64,000 bases of DNA from Oscillospiraceae bacterium. GTDB taxonomy: Bacteria; Bacillota; Clostridia; Oscillospirales; CAG-272. Below, one piece after another: positions 9,716 to 19,852 of this stretch; within the stretch, counting starts at the first letter, position 1; each line of letters opens with the position of its first letter. The notes under the pieces were generated by a model. The model saw nothing but the letters and a program-made list of their open reading frames with translations, ran no database searches and had not been told where the DNA came from. Position numbers and translations under genes: made by a program. The stretch is from assembly GCA_015064155.1 (NCBI GenBank), contig SVST01000003.1, forward strand, positions 62,700 to 126,699, in the 5' to 3' direction.

Positions 9716-9738
9716 TTGCCCGTGCAAATAAAGGACTT

Positions 9739-9770
9739 GGCAGACATGATGATGTCTGCCCTTTATTTTT
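9739..9770 (+). terminator. Rho-independent terminator after rpmB
   Basis: GGCAGACAT-gatg-ATGTCTGCC stem followed by CTTTATTTTT. Confidence 0.85.
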
Positions 9771-9791
9771 ATGAACGAAAGGAGAATGACC

Positions 9792-10010
9792 ATGGAAAAA
9801 GAAAAGGTACAAAGAATCAACGAATTGGCAAATAAAAAGAAAACGGTAGGGCTGACAGCCGAGGAAGCGGCAGAACAACAAGCGTTGCGCGAGGAGTATA
9901 TCCGCGATTTCCGCGCACAGTTCGGTAAGGTGCTGGAAAACACGGTCATTGAATATCCAGACGGAAGCAGAACCGCGCTTCCGGACATGAAAAAGAATAA
10001 GAAAAACTGA
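9792..10010 (+). CDS. DUF896 (YnzC-like) small protein
   Basis: [33 protein letters not shown]. Confidence 0.9.
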   Translation: MEKEKVQRINELANKKKTVGLTAEEAAEQQALREEYIRDFRAQFGKVLENTVIEYPDGSRTALPDMKKNKKN

Positions 10011-10040
10011 TCCGTCCTTTGAAAGATTCCCTCAAAGCTC

Positions 10041-10069
10041 TTTACAAAAGACGTAAGTTATGCTATACT
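10041..10069 (+). promoter_or_regulatory. Predicted sigma-A promoter for tsaE-tsaB-rpiB-ispDF
   Basis: TTTACA - 17 nt - TATACT. Confidence 0.7.
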
Positions 10070-10110
10070 CTAAGTAGGTAATTGATATTAGAAAGCGGAG
10101 GATTGCCCCA

Positions 10111-10569
10111 ATGACACTTCCCTTTATTGAATACACCTCCGATACGGAACAAACCGAAGCTCTGGGGAAAGCACTGGCAGCACGGATGCTGTCGGATACC
10201 GCGCTCCCGTCTTTCGTTGCGCTGTATGGAGATTTGGGAGTTGGAAAAACCGCATTTGTCCGCGGCTTTGCATCGGAAATAGCCCCCGGAACCACGGTTC
10301 GCTCGCCTACCTTTGCGTTGGTAAACGAGTACCGCGCAAAACCGCGCCCTCTTTTCCATTTCGATATGTATCGTATTGACACCGAGGACGATCTTCTGTC
10401 GATCGGATTTTACGACTACCTTGACCGAAACGGGATCTGCTTGGTGGAATGGAGTGAAAAAATTCCGTACGCGCTTCCCGATGCATATCTTCGCGTCAAT
10501 ATCGAAAAATGCAACCCCGAAACCCCAAATCAAAGAAAGATTACAATCGAAAAGGTGGAAGACGCATGA
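10111..10569 (+). CDS. tsaE: tRNA t6A synthesis ATPase TsaE
   Basis: LYGDLGVGKTAFVRGFA; SPTFALVNEY; HFDMYR. Confidence 0.95.
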   Translation: MTLPFIEYTSDTEQTEALGKALAARMLSDTALPSFVALYGDLGVGKTAFVRGFASEIAPGTTVRSPTFALVNEYRAKPRPLFHFDMYRIDTEDDLLSIGFYDYLDRNGICLVEWSEKIPYALPDAYLRVNIEKCNPETPNQRKITIEKVEDA

Positions 10570-11294
10570 AAATTTTAGCGCTGGACAGCTCTGCTGTTGC
10601 CGCGTCTGTCGCACTTTGCGAGGACACAACGCTTCTTGCCGAATATACCATAGAAAGCGGAAACACGCACAGCCGTAACCTATTGCCGATGGTCGAATCG
10701 ATTCTGTCATTGTTCGATCTTTCGGTTGACGAAATCGATTTGTTTGCTACCTCCAAAGGTCCCGGGTCGTTTACGGGAGTCCGCATCGGAGCCGCAACCG
10801 TCAAAGGACTTGCTTTTGATACCAAAAAGCCTTGCATCGGTGTATCAACGTTGGAAGCGTTGGCGGAGAATCTTACGATGGTAACGGGACTTGTCGTTCC
10901 CGTGATGAATGCGCGCAGGAAGCAGGTTTATACCGCGATTTTTCGAGCCGAAAACGGAAAAACCGTACGAATGACCGAGGATTGCGCCATTGCCATTTCG
11001 GAGCTTGATGAAATTCTTTCGTCATACGACGAGCCGGTATATCTGGTTGGTGACGGTTATGAAATTACCAAGGAATTACTGACCCATCCAACGCTTGTTA
11101 CACACGAGCGTTTGAGGCGACAAAGCGCGTATTCGGTGGCGCAAGTCGCACTGAAGCAGTATCAAAACGGGAACATTACCGACGATATTACCATGGTTCC
11201 CTCTTACTTGCGTCCCTCTCAGGCTGAGCGCGAACGCAACGAGCGTTTGCAAAATCAATCAAAAATTCAAAAAGTAGGAGAAGAACGAATATGA
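10566..11294 (+). CDS. tsaB: tRNA t6A synthesis protein TsaB
   Basis: MKILALDSSAVAASVAL...GPGSFTGVRIGAATVKGLA; true start at 10566 within the 10509 ORF. Confidence 0.93.
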   Translation: MKILALDSSAVAASVALCEDTTLLAEYTIESGNTHSRNLLPMVESILSLFDLSVDEIDLFATSKGPGSFTGVRIGAATVKGLAFDTKKPCIGVSTLEALAENLTMVTGLVVPVMNARRKQVYTAIFRAENGKTVRMTEDCAIAISELDEILSSYDEPVYLVGDGYEITKELLTHPTLVTHERLRRQSAYSVAQVALKQYQNGNITDDITMVPSYLRPSQAERERNERLQNQSKIQKVGEERI

Positions 11295-11743
11295 AAAAGA
11301 TCATTACTCTCGGATGCGACCACGCAGGCTTTGAAATGAAGGACGCGGTGATTGCGCACCTGAACGCGCGCGGTTGGGAGGTTCTTGACGTTGGAACCGA
11401 TTCGGCGGATAGCTGTGACTATCCCGTATTTGCCCATGCGGCTTGTAAAAACATCCAAAGAGGCGTATGTGACCTTGGTATTTTGATTTGCGGCACCGGT
11501 ATCGGCATGTCCTTGGTTGCCAACAAGCATCGCGGTATTCGCGCCGCCGCTTGCTCCGACACCTTCAGTGCTCGCTTAACACGGGTACATAACAATGCAA
11601 ACGTCCTTTGCTTTGGAACGCGCGTTGTCGGGATTGGCTTGGCACTTGATTTGATCGATAACTTCCTTGATGCCGAATTTGAAGGCGGAAAGCACGAAAG
11701 ACGCGTGAATATGATTACCGAAATCGAAAACGCTGAAAAGTAA
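11291..11743 (+). CDS. rpiB: Ribose-5-phosphate isomerase B
   Basis: GCDHAGFEMKD; CGTGIGMSLVANKHRGIRAA. Confidence 0.95.
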   Translation: MKKIITLGCDHAGFEMKDAVIAHLNARGWEVLDVGTDSADSCDYPVFAHAACKNIQRGVCDLGILICGTGIGMSLVANKHRGIRAAACSDTFSARLTRVHNNANVLCFGTRVVGIGLALDLIDNFLDAEFEGGKHERRVNMITEIENAEK

Positions 11744-11758
11744 ACAAGCAGGATACCA

Positions 11759-12532
11759 ATGCTTCAGGAAAGGATGCCGCAAATGAAGATCAACAAGTCA
11801 GGATTGCTCGATTGGTTGCTCAAAAACGAAAAAAAGAATAAAACTGCGGCAATTATTCTTGCCGCAGGAAACTCCACGCGAATGGGAAAGAAGACGAATA
11901 AGCAATTCCTGATGCTTGAGAATACCCCCGTGCTTGCCCACACGCTCATGGCTTATCAGCAATGTAAAACAATCCATCAAATTTTGGTGGTCACGAAGCC
12001 CGAGCATTTCGAAGACGTTTATCAAATGGCAAAAACGTATAAAATTACCAAGCTGACCGATTTGGTTGCAGGTGGCTCTACCCGTCAGGAATCCGCTAAA
12101 AACGGAATGTCAAAGCTCTCGGAGGACATCCGCTACGTGGCAATCGCAGACGGAGCCAGATGCTTGGTGACACCGCAACAAATCACCAAGGTTTGCCTCT
12201 CTGCCTACCGATATAAGGCGGCAAGTGCTGCGCACCTGGTTGCAGATACCGTAAAGCGGACCAATTCCTCGGGAATGACCCGTGAAACGGTTGACCGAAC
12301 CAATTTGTGGCAGGCACAGACACCGCAGATCTTTCACACCGCCCTTTACCAAGCGGCACTTTACAAAGCGGATGAGGACGGCTTTTCGGTTACCGATGAC
12401 AATTCCCTTGTGGAGCATCTCGGATATCAGGTTCGCATGGTCGAATGCGGCATGGAAAACATCAAGATTACCACCGAGGGGGATCTTCCCTTGGCAGAAG
12501 CAATTTTACGGTATAGGAGTCGAAGCACATGA
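11759..12532 (+). CDS. ispD: 2-C-methyl-D-erythritol 4-phosphate cytidylyltransferase
   Basis: [24 protein letters not shown]; overlaps ispF downstream. Confidence 0.93.
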   Translation: MLQERMPQMKINKSGLLDWLLKNEKKNKTAAIILAAGNSTRMGKKTNKQFLMLENTPVLAHTLMAYQQCKTIHQILVVTKPEHFEDVYQMAKTYKITKLTDLVAGGSTRQESAKNGMSKLSEDIRYVAIADGARCLVTPQQITKVCLSAYRYKAASAAHLVADTVKRTNSSGMTRETVDRTNLWQAQTPQIFHTALYQAALYKADEDGFSVTDDNSLVEHLGYQVRMVECGMENIKITTEGDLPLAEAILRYRSRST

Positions 12533-13017
12533 TTACGGATATGCGAGTTGGGCACGGCTACGACGTGCATCGTTTGGTGGAAGATCGGCTGTTAATTTTA
12601 GGCGGCGTTACCATTCCGCATGAAACGGGTCTTTTGGGACATTCGGATGCTGACGTGCTGACACATGCCGTGATGGATGCCTTGCTTGGCGCAATGGCAC
12701 TCGGTGACATCGGAAAGCATTTTCCCGATACCGATGAACGGTGGAAAGGGGCGGATAGCTTGAAGCTTGCCGAGGCTGTCCGAGAGCTTGTAACAAAGGA
12801 CGGTTGGAGCATCGGTAACGTTGATGCAACGATTCTTGCACAAGCTCCCAAGTTAGCTCCACATATTCCAAAAATGAGAGAAAACCTTGCAAAAGCGCTA
12901 AAAATCCCTCTTGAACGCATTAGCATAAAGGCTACAACCGAGGAGCACCTTGGCTTCACGGGTGAAAAGCTGGGCATGGCTGCTCACGCGGTGTGCTTGA
13001 TGCTCAAATCTATATAA
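12529..13017 (+). CDS. ispF: 2-C-methyl-D-erythritol 2,4-cyclodiphosphate synthase
   Basis: [42 protein letters not shown]. Confidence 0.97.
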   Translation: MITDMRVGHGYDVHRLVEDRLLILGGVTIPHETGLLGHSDADVLTHAVMDALLGAMALGDIGKHFPDTDERWKGADSLKLAEAVRELVTKDGWSIGNVDATILAQAPKLAPHIPKMRENLAKALKIPLERISIKATTEEHLGFTGEKLGMAAHAVCLMLKSI

Positions 13018-13159
13018 AGTACGGTTTTCACAAATAAAAAAACGCTTACGTCAGGTTGTTGATTACTTCCCTTTTGTGCGTTCCGTACGATTCTTTATTC
13101 TTATGATATGTGACACCATACGACATGGTTCGCGATTTTTTGAAAGGATGGTCAAAAAT

Positions 13160-13831
13160 ATGATCTACATTGCTCCTTCTTTACTTGCGGCTGATTTTTC
13201 CAATCTGCAAACCGAGGTCAAACGGATTGCGGATGCAGGTGCAAATTATCTTCATTTAGACGTTATGGACGGTGCGTTTGTTCCCAACATCAGCTTTGGC
13301 GCACCGGTGATTTCTGCGTTGCGTTCGCAAAGCAACCTGATTTTTGACGTGCATTTGATGATTAACGACCCGATTCGTTACATCGATGATTTTGTGAAAG
13401 CGGGTGCCGATATTATTACGATTCACGTGGAAAGCTGTGCCGATCCACTCGGTGCTCTGCGAAAAATTCGTGAAAAAGAAGTACGCGCCGCAATCGCAAT
13501 TTCTCCCGCCACACCTGTGGAACGCATTTTACCCTATCTTTCCGAGGTGGATATGGTGTTGGTGATGACGGTTGTTCCCGGATTCGGCGGGCAGGCGTTC
13601 ATTCCCGAAACGCTGGATAAGGTGCGTGCGGTCAAGCGTCATGCAAGCTTGAACCATCTGTCCATTGATATTGAGGTGGATGGCGGATTGAACACGCAAA
13701 CCATCGGACTTGCAACCGAAGCAGGTGCAAACGTAATCGTTGCAGGCTCGGCAATCTTCAAATCCAGAAAGCCTCGCGCGGTGATTGATGAAATGAGAAA
13801 AATCGCTGCACAGCATCCTTATAAAGCCTGA
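13160..13831 (+). CDS. rpe: Ribulose-phosphate 3-epimerase
   Basis: MIYIAPSLLAADFSNL; LDVMDGAFVPNISFG; VVPGFGGQAFIP; start chosen at 13160. Confidence 0.96.
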   Translation: MIYIAPSLLAADFSNLQTEVKRIADAGANYLHLDVMDGAFVPNISFGAPVISALRSQSNLIFDVHLMINDPIRYIDDFVKAGADIITIHVESCADPLGALRKIREKEVRAAIAISPATPVERILPYLSEVDMVLVMTVVPGFGGQAFIPETLDKVRAVKRHASLNHLSIDIEVDGGLNTQTIGLATEAGANVIVAGSAIFKSRKPRAVIDEMRKIAAQHPYKA

Positions 13832-13842
13832 ATAGAAAGCAG

Positions 13843-13872
13843 ATGCGCCCACCGCGATTCGCGGTGGGCGCA
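13843..13872. terminator. Bidirectional intrinsic terminator between convergent rpe and icd
   Basis: ATGCGCCCACCGCGA/TCGCGGTGGGCGCAT inverted repeat followed by T-rich tract. Confidence 0.85.
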
Positions 13873-13893
13873 TTTTGTATGCCGTTTTCAAGT

Positions 13894-15111
13894 TTAAGAA
13901 ATCTTCTTTTCCAGATTCTTGCGGATGGCAAGAATGAAATCGCGAGAATTAACGGCGGTAGTTTTCGTACCGGGAACAACCAGTCCAACCAAATCCTTGG
14001 TCATAATTCCCTCGTTCAAGGTATCAATACAAGCCTCTTCCAGCTTATCGGCGAAAGCCACCAAATCGGAAAGCTCATCCAATTCACCTCTCTTGCGCAA
14101 AGCACCCGACCATGCATAGATGGTTGCCATGGGGTTCGTGGAGGTTTCCTCGCCCTTGAGATAACGGTAGTAGTGACGGGTTACGGTGCCGTGTGCTGCC
14201 TCGTACTCGTACTTTCCGTCGGGCGATACCAAAACGGAGGTCATCATTGCCAAGGAGCCGAACGCGGTAGAAACCATATCACTCATGACGTCACCGTCGT
14301 AGTTCTTACAAGCCCAGATAAAGCCGCCCTTGCTGCGAATGACACGTGCAACCGCATCGTCGATCAGCGTGTAGAAATATTCGATTCCTGCCGCTTCAAA
14401 GGCTGCCTTGTACTCCGTATCGTAGATCTCCTGGAAAATGAGCTTAAAGGTCTGGTCATACTGCTTGGAAATGGTATCCTTGGTCGAGAACCACAGATCC
14501 TGCTTGGTGTTCAGTGCGTATTGGAAGCAGGAATGTGCAAAGGAACGAATCGAAGAATCCTTGTTGTAGCTACCCTGCAACACACCCGGACATTCGAAAT
14601 CATATACGGTTTCGCGGAAGCTTACGTTTCCGTCCTTGTCGGTAAACACCAGCTCGGCTTTGCCCTCGGTAGGAACACGGTACTCGGTTGCCTTGTAAAT
14701 ATCACCGTATGCGTGACGCGCAATGGTGATCGGCTTCTCCCAGGTGCGGACAGCCGGGCGAATACTGTCAATCAGAATGGGCGCGCGGAAAACGGTACCG
14801 TCCAAAATCGCACGGATCGTGCCGTTGGGGCTCTTCCACATTTGAGAAAGATTGTATTCCTCGACGCGTTGCTTGTTGGGCGTAATGGTTGCGCACTTTA
14901 CGGCAACACCGTACTTTTGTGTTGCATAAGCCGAATCAAAGGTAACCTGATCCTTGGTTTTCTCGCGTTCGGGCAATCCAAGATCGTAATACTCGGTTTT
15001 CAGATCAACAAAGGGAAGCAACAATTCATCCTTGATCATCTGCCACAGAATTCTGGTCATTTCGTCGCCGTCCATCTCAACCAGCGGCGTTTTCATCATA
15101 ATCTTATTCAT
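13894..15111 (-). CDS. icd: NADP-dependent isocitrate dehydrogenase (eukaryote-like subfamily)
   Basis: [53 protein letters not shown]. Confidence 0.95.
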   Translation of the reverse strand: MNKIMMKTPLVEMDGDEMTRILWQMIKDELLLPFVDLKTEYYDLGLPEREKTKDQVTFDSAYATQKYGVAVKCATITPNKQRVEEYNLSQMWKSPNGTIRAILDGTVFRAPILIDSIRPAVRTWEKPITIARHAYGDIYKATEYRVPTEGKAELVFTDKDGNVSFRETVYDFECPGVLQGSYNKDSSIRSFAHSCFQYALNTKQDLWFSTKDTISKQYDQTFKLIFQEIYDTEYKAAFEAAGIEYFYTLIDDAVARVIRSKGGFIWACKNYDGDVMSDMVSTAFGSLAMMTSVLVSPDGKYEYEAAHGTVTRHYYRYLKGEETSTNPMATIYAWSGALRKRGELDELSDLVAFADKLEEACIDTLNEGIMTKDLVGLVVPGTKTTAVNSRDFILAIRKNLEKKIS

Positions 15112-15132
15112 GATTAAGTCCCTCTCTCAATA

Positions 15133-17061
15133 TCAAAGCTGTTCTCCGGTATACGCCAACAAGCTACCCGCCTTCAAAATTGCCTTCTGACGGTCGGTGA
15201 AGCTGCAGGTCAACGGAATTTCCGCACCCGTTGTTTCATTCTTCAAAATCATTTTGCCGCTGTCCATTCCTGCCCAAACGTCGGAAATCGAAAGCGTATC
15301 GCCCTGCGCGACCTTTTCGTAATCCTCGGGATTTGCAAAGGTCAAGGGCATAATGCCTGCGTTGATCAGATTTGCAATATGGATACGGGCAAAGCTCTTG
15401 GTAATTACCACGCGCACGCCAAGGTACAAAGGTACCAACGCGGCATGCTCGCGAGAGGATCCTTGACCGTAGTTTACACCGCCCACAACGATGCTCTTGC
15501 CTGCTGCCTTCGCGCGCTCGGGGAAGGTCTTATCGCAAACACCGAAGCAATACTGTGACAAGAAAGGAATGTTAGAACGGTAAGGAAGAATCTTGGAGCC
15601 TGCGGGCATGATATGGTCGGTTGTAATATTGTCACCAACCTTCAAAATCAGCTCAGCCTTGATCGAATCCTCCTGCGGATGACAATCGGGGAATTTTTTG
15701 ATATTCGGACCGCGCAGAATTTCCAGACTCTTTGCTTCCTCTGCGGGAGCAGGCTCAATAATAGCACTGTCGTCGATCTTGAATGCTGCAGGCATAACGA
15801 TCTCGGGCATCTCGCCAAGCAGAATCGGATCGGTAATCTCACCCGTCAATGCCGCTGCAACAGCGGTTTCGGGAGAAACCAAATATACCTTTGCATCAGC
15901 AGTACCGCTTCTGCCTTCAAAGTTACGGTTAAAGGTTCTCAAGCTGACACCTGCGGAATTGGGGGAGAAGCCCATGCCGATGCAAGGACCGCATGCACAT
16001 TCCAAAACGCGGGCGCCGCTTGCGAGAATGTCGGACAGAGCACCGCAATCGGCAAGCATGCTCAAAACCTGCTTGGATCCGGGAGAGATCGAAAGGCTGA
16101 CCTCGGGCTTAATGGTTCTTCCCTTCAGCAAAGCGGCAACCTTGAGCATATCCAACAAAGAAGAGTTGGTACAAGAGCCGATACAAACCTGATCGACTTT
16201 CGTTCCCTTCAGGCTTTCCACGGTTACGACGTTATCGGGCATATGAGGACAAGCAATCAAAGGCTTCAAGGAGGACAGATCGATGTCAATTACGCGATCG
16301 TAAACCGCATCGGGGTCGCTTGTCAGCGGCACGTAGTCTGCCTCTCTTCCCTCCGCCTTCAAAAACGCGCGGGTAATTTCATCAGACGGGAAAATAGACG
16401 TGGTTGCACCAAGCTCGGTACCCATATTGGTAATGGTTGCACGCTCGGGAACCGAAAGGGTTGCAACACCCTCACCGCCCCATTCGATAATGGAGCCTAC
16501 ACCGCCCTTTACGGAAAGGATCCGCAAAATCTCCAAGCTGACGTCCTTTGCCGTAACGAAAGGACGAAGCTTTCCGGTTAAATTCACCTTGATCATTTTG
16601 GGCATGGTGATGTAATATGCACCACCACCCATTGCAACGGCTACGTCAAGTCCACCGGCACCGAAAGCCAGCATACCGATACCGCCGCCCGTAGGCGTAT
16701 GGCTATCGGAGCCGATCAGCGTCTTTCCGGGGATTCCGAATCTCTCCAGATGTACTTGATGGCAAATTCCGTTACCGGGACGCGAGAAATAGATGCCGTG
16801 CTTTTTCGCAATCGATTGGATAAAGCGATGGTCGTCTGCGTTCTCAAAGCCCGATTGGAGCGTATTGTGGTCGATGTAAGCAACGCTTCTTTCGGTGCGG
16901 ACGCGATCAACGCCCATTGCCTCGAACTCCAAATACGCCATCGTACCCGTAGCGTCCTGGGTCAACGTCTGATCGATGCGCAGTGCAATCTCGCTTCCAA
17001 CGGTCATTTCTCCGCTGACCAGATGTGCCTTGATAATTTTTTGTGCAATCGTAAGTCCCAT
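15133..17061 (-). CDS. acn: Aconitate hydratase
   Basis: GSDSHTPTGGGIGMLAFGAGGLDVA; IGSCTNSS; CGPCIGMG; YGQGSSREHAAL. Start at 17061 fits the family N-terminus. Confidence 0.95.
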   Translation of the reverse strand: MGLTIAQKIIKAHLVSGEMTVGSEIALRIDQTLTQDATGTMAYLEFEAMGVDRVRTERSVAYIDHNTLQSGFENADDHRFIQSIAKKHGIYFSRPGNGICHQVHLERFGIPGKTLIGSDSHTPTGGGIGMLAFGAGGLDVAVAMGGGAYYITMPKMIKVNLTGKLRPFVTAKDVSLEILRILSVKGGVGSIIEWGGEGVATLSVPERATITNMGTELGATTSIFPSDEITRAFLKAEGREADYVPLTSDPDAVYDRVIDIDLSSLKPLIACPHMPDNVVTVESLKGTKVDQVCIGSCTNSSLLDMLKVAALLKGRTIKPEVSLSISPGSKQVLSMLADCGALSDILASGARVLECACGPCIGMGFSPNSAGVSLRTFNRNFEGRSGTADAKVYLVSPETAVAAALTGEITDPILLGEMPEIVMPAAFKIDDSAIIEPAPAEEAKSLEILRGPNIKKFPDCHPQEDSIKAELILKVGDNITTDHIMPAGSKILPYRSNIPFLSQYCFGVCDKTFPERAKAAGKSIVVGGVNYGQGSSREHAALVPLYLGVRVVITKSFARIHIANLINAGIMPLTFANPEDYEKVAQGDTLSISDVWAGMDSGKMILKNETTGAEIPLTCSFTDRQKAILKAGSLLAYTGEQL

Positions 17062-17062
17062 T

Positions 17063-17710
17063 TTAACGGCTCTCCTTTTCCTGAATAAATGCCTTGGCAT
17101 TGGCAATATGATTCTGCATTTCTTTTTCTGCGCGCTCGCAATCATGCGCTGCAATCGCCTCAAAAATCGCGCGGTGCTCGTTCGAGGAATTTCCCGAACG
17201 CATCGCATTCTCAACCGACGCGCGACGGTACTTCAATACCTTTTTGTGCAAAGGAATCAAGGTGTCGTACAATGCGTTGCTGCCGCTGAATTTGTAAATC
17301 AGCTTGTGGAACTGACTGTCCAACGTGTTAATGCGCGACGCATCCTGCTTCGGGACGTAAAACTCTTGCAATTCCAAGGTTTCTCTCAATTCCGAAAGCT
17401 GTTCATCAGTAATATTCTTGGCGCATTCGTATGCGGCAAGACCTTCTACACGCATCCGAATCTCCATAATATCTGCCAAATCCTTTTTGGTAACACCGAT
17501 GACCAAAATCCCCTTTTGAGAGATCTCAATCAAACGCTCTTGCTCCAAACGACGGAGAGATTCTCGAATCGGAGTGCGGCTGACACCAAGATCCGCAACC
17601 AATTTCAGCTCGGTTAAAATGTCACCCGGCGCGTATTTGCCACACAAAATATCGGTTTCCAAGCGTTCAAAAACCTGATCAGCCAGCGATATTGTTTTAT
17701 GCTCTAACAT
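17063..17710 (-). CDS. GntR family regulator, FadR/FCD subfamily
   Basis: N-terminal wHTH (LVADLGVSRTPIRESLRRLEQERLIE) and C-terminal FCD-type domain. Confidence 0.93.
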   Translation of the reverse strand: MLEHKTISLADQVFERLETDILCGKYAPGDILTELKLVADLGVSRTPIRESLRRLEQERLIEISQKGILVIGVTKKDLADIMEIRMRVEGLAAYECAKNITDEQLSELRETLELQEFYVPKQDASRINTLDSQFHKLIYKFSGSNALYDTLIPLHKKVLKYRRASVENAMRSGNSSNEHRAIFEAIAAHDCERAEKEMQNHIANAKAFIQEKESR

Positions 17711-17721
17711 GGTGTACCTCC

Positions 17722-19098
17722 TTACAAGCGAGAAAAACGGTTGCCCGACAGCTCTTCAATCTTTTCTTCGATTTCACCAACCGAAAGAGAGGTCTGTCTG
17801 CCGTCCTCGTATTCTTTGTCGATCCATTCCTTCATGGAGATTACCAGCGGATCACGCTTGTCAACCGCTTCCGAAGGGCTCAAACTATAGTTTTCGTTGA
17901 TCCAGTATGCAATTCCTGCCAAGCCGGAGGTTTTTCCAAGCAAAACCGATGCGCTCTTATTCAAAATCTTTTTCGTATCAAAGATATTGTAGATCTCCTC
18001 GTCCTTCAAAAGACCGTCGGCGTGAATACCCGCACGGGTCACGTTAAAGCTTCTGCCGACAAACGGGGTCATAGGCGGAATCTTATAGCCCATCTCGTGC
18101 TCAAAATATTCGGCGATATCGGTAATTGCGGTGGTATCCATACCGTCAAGCGAGCCGCGCAGTGCAGCATACTCAAACACCATTGCCTCAAGAGGAATGT
18201 TACCGGTTCTCTCTCCGATCCCCAGCATAGAGCAGTTTACACCGCTGGCACCGTACAGCCAAGCCGTGCTTGCATTGGCAACTGCCTTGTAGAAGTCGTT
18301 GTGTCCGTGCCACTCCAGCATTTCGCTGGGAACGTCGGAATAGTGCTGCAAGCCGTAAATAATGCCCGGTACGCTTCTCGGAATCGCAACCTCGGAGTAC
18401 GGAACACCGTAGCCCATGGTATCGCAAGCACGGATTCTCACGGGAATCTTCGCATCCTGCGACATTTTCATCAGCTCGTTCACGAAAGGAACTACAAAGC
18501 CGTAGAAATCAGCGCGCGTGATATCCTCCAGGTGGCAGCGAGGCATAACCCCTGCCTCAAATGCCTCCGCAACGGTGGACAGATAATAATCCATGCACTG
18601 CTTACGGGTCATCTTCATCTTCTTGAAAATGTGATAGTCACTGCACGAAACGAGAATACCCGTTTCACGAATGCCCAAATCCTTGACAAGCTTGAAGTCG
18701 TCCTTTGTTGCGCGGATCCACGTTGTAATTTCGGGGAATTTCAATCCCAGATCGCGGCACTGCTCAACCGCTTCGCGGTCCTTCTGACTGTATACGAAGA
18801 ACTCGGTTTGACGGATAATGCCGTAAGGACCGCCCAGGCGAGCCAAGAGCTTATACAGATCAACGATCTGCTTGACCGTATACGGCTCTACAGACTGCTG
18901 ACCGTCGCGGAAGGACGTATCCGTGATCCAAATATCCTCGGGCATCCCCATCGGAACGCGGCGGTGATTGAACGGGATTCTGGGAGCCTCCGTATAAGGA
19001 TAAACGTCGCGATACAGGTTAGGCTCTTCAACGTCCTGCAACGCATAGCGATAGCTTTTCTGTTCAAGTAAATTGGTCTTAGATGAAATTTCTAACAT
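17722..19098 (-). CDS. Re-citrate synthase-like enzyme (2-IPMS/homocitrate synthase superfamily)
   Basis: ITDTSFRDGQQS; CHLEDITRADFYG; EWHGHNDFYKAVANA; encoded with acn and icd. Length and motifs match clostridial Re-citrate synthases. Confidence 0.8.
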   Translation of the reverse strand: MLEISSKTNLLEQKSYRYALQDVEEPNLYRDVYPYTEAPRIPFNHRRVPMGMPEDIWITDTSFRDGQQSVEPYTVKQIVDLYKLLARLGGPYGIIRQTEFFVYSQKDREAVEQCRDLGLKFPEITTWIRATKDDFKLVKDLGIRETGILVSCSDYHIFKKMKMTRKQCMDYYLSTVAEAFEAGVMPRCHLEDITRADFYGFVVPFVNELMKMSQDAKIPVRIRACDTMGYGVPYSEVAIPRSVPGIIYGLQHYSDVPSEMLEWHGHNDFYKAVANASTAWLYGASGVNCSMLGIGERTGNIPLEAMVFEYAALRGSLDGMDTTAITDIAEYFEHEMGYKIPPMTPFVGRSFNVTRAGIHADGLLKDEEIYNIFDTKKILNKSASVLLGKTSGLAGIAYWINENYSLSPSEAVDKRDPLVISMKEWIDKEYEDGRQTSLSVGEIEEKIEELSGNRFSRL

Positions 19099-19129
19099 AT
19101 AATTTTCCTCCCATCCTTTATTGTATACA

Positions 19130-19158
19130 ATTATACATCAAATGAGAGTATTTGTCAA
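19130..19158 (-). promoter_or_regulatory. Consensus sigma-A promoter for the Re-citrate synthase operon
   Basis: On the minus strand TTGACA (19153-19158) - 17 nt - TATAAT (19130-19135). Confidence 0.85.
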
Positions 19159-19199
19159 TACAAATATTGCACAAAAACATAAAAACAGGAAAAAATTTA

Positions 19200-19228
19200 T
19201 TGACAGATCGATGAAAAAAAGATATAAT
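19200..19228 (+). promoter_or_regulatory. Consensus sigma-A promoter for the phosphodiesterase gene
   Basis: TTGACA - 17 nt - TATAAT. Confidence 0.85.
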
Positions 19229-19263
19229 GTAGAAAAAAGAGAAAGAAAGGCTATTTGATTGCT

Positions 19264-19800
19264 ATGAAATTGATGATTGCATCCGATATTCACGGCTCCG
19301 CGGCTTACTGTCAACAGCTGGTAGATGCATATAAAAAGGAAGCCCCCGATAAGCTGCTTTTACTGGGAGATCTCTTGTATCACGGTCCAAGAAACGATCT
19401 TCCCTTGGATTACGCACCGAAAAAGGTAATCGAACTGTTAAACGACCTCAAGGAAGCCATCCTCTGCGTCCGTGGAAATTGCGAAGCGGAGGTGGATCAG
19501 ATGGTTCTCGGCTTCCCCGTTCTTGCCGACTATGCCTATCTTGACGTCAACGGCTTTCGAATTTTTGCAACGCACGGGCATCTTTACGGAGAAACCACAC
19601 CGCCACCTCTTGCAAAGGGTGATATTTTACTGTGCGGTCACACACACGTTCCCGCATGTCGCGACCACGAAGGCTTTTGCTATATGAACCCCGGATCGGT
19701 GTCAATCCCCAAGGAAAACTCGGAGCATTCCTACATGATTCTGGAAGAACGTACCTTTTTCTGGAAGTCCTTGGACGGAACCGTATACAAAACCCATTGA
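19264..19800 (+). CDS. YfcE-like metallophosphodiesterase
   Basis: MIASDIHGS; LLLGDLLYHGPRN; CVRGNCEAEVD; THGHLYG; CGHTHVP. Confidence 0.92.
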   Translation: MKLMIASDIHGSAAYCQQLVDAYKKEAPDKLLLLGDLLYHGPRNDLPLDYAPKKVIELLNDLKEAILCVRGNCEAEVDQMVLGFPVLADYAYLDVNGFRIFATHGHLYGETTPPPLAKGDILLCGHTHVPACRDHEGFCYMNPGSVSIPKENSEHSYMILEERTFFWKSLDGTVYKTH

Positions 19801-19803
19801 AAA

Positions 19804-19840
19804 AAAACGCATCGGACAGCTTTCGTGTCCGATGCGTTTT
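19804..19840. terminator. Bidirectional terminator
   Basis: AAAACGCATCGGACA-gctttcg-TGTCCGATGCGTTTT. Confidence 0.9.
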
Positions 19841-19852
19841 GATATTCTGTTC

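Noticed and set aside
13843-15117. 424-aa plus-strand ORF
   Set aside because: Shadow of icd; it also begins inside the rpe/icd terminator.
15613-16581. 322-aa plus-strand ORF
   Set aside because: Shadow of aconitase.
17692-19071. 459-aa plus-strand ORF
   Set aside because: Shadow of the Re-citrate synthase gene.
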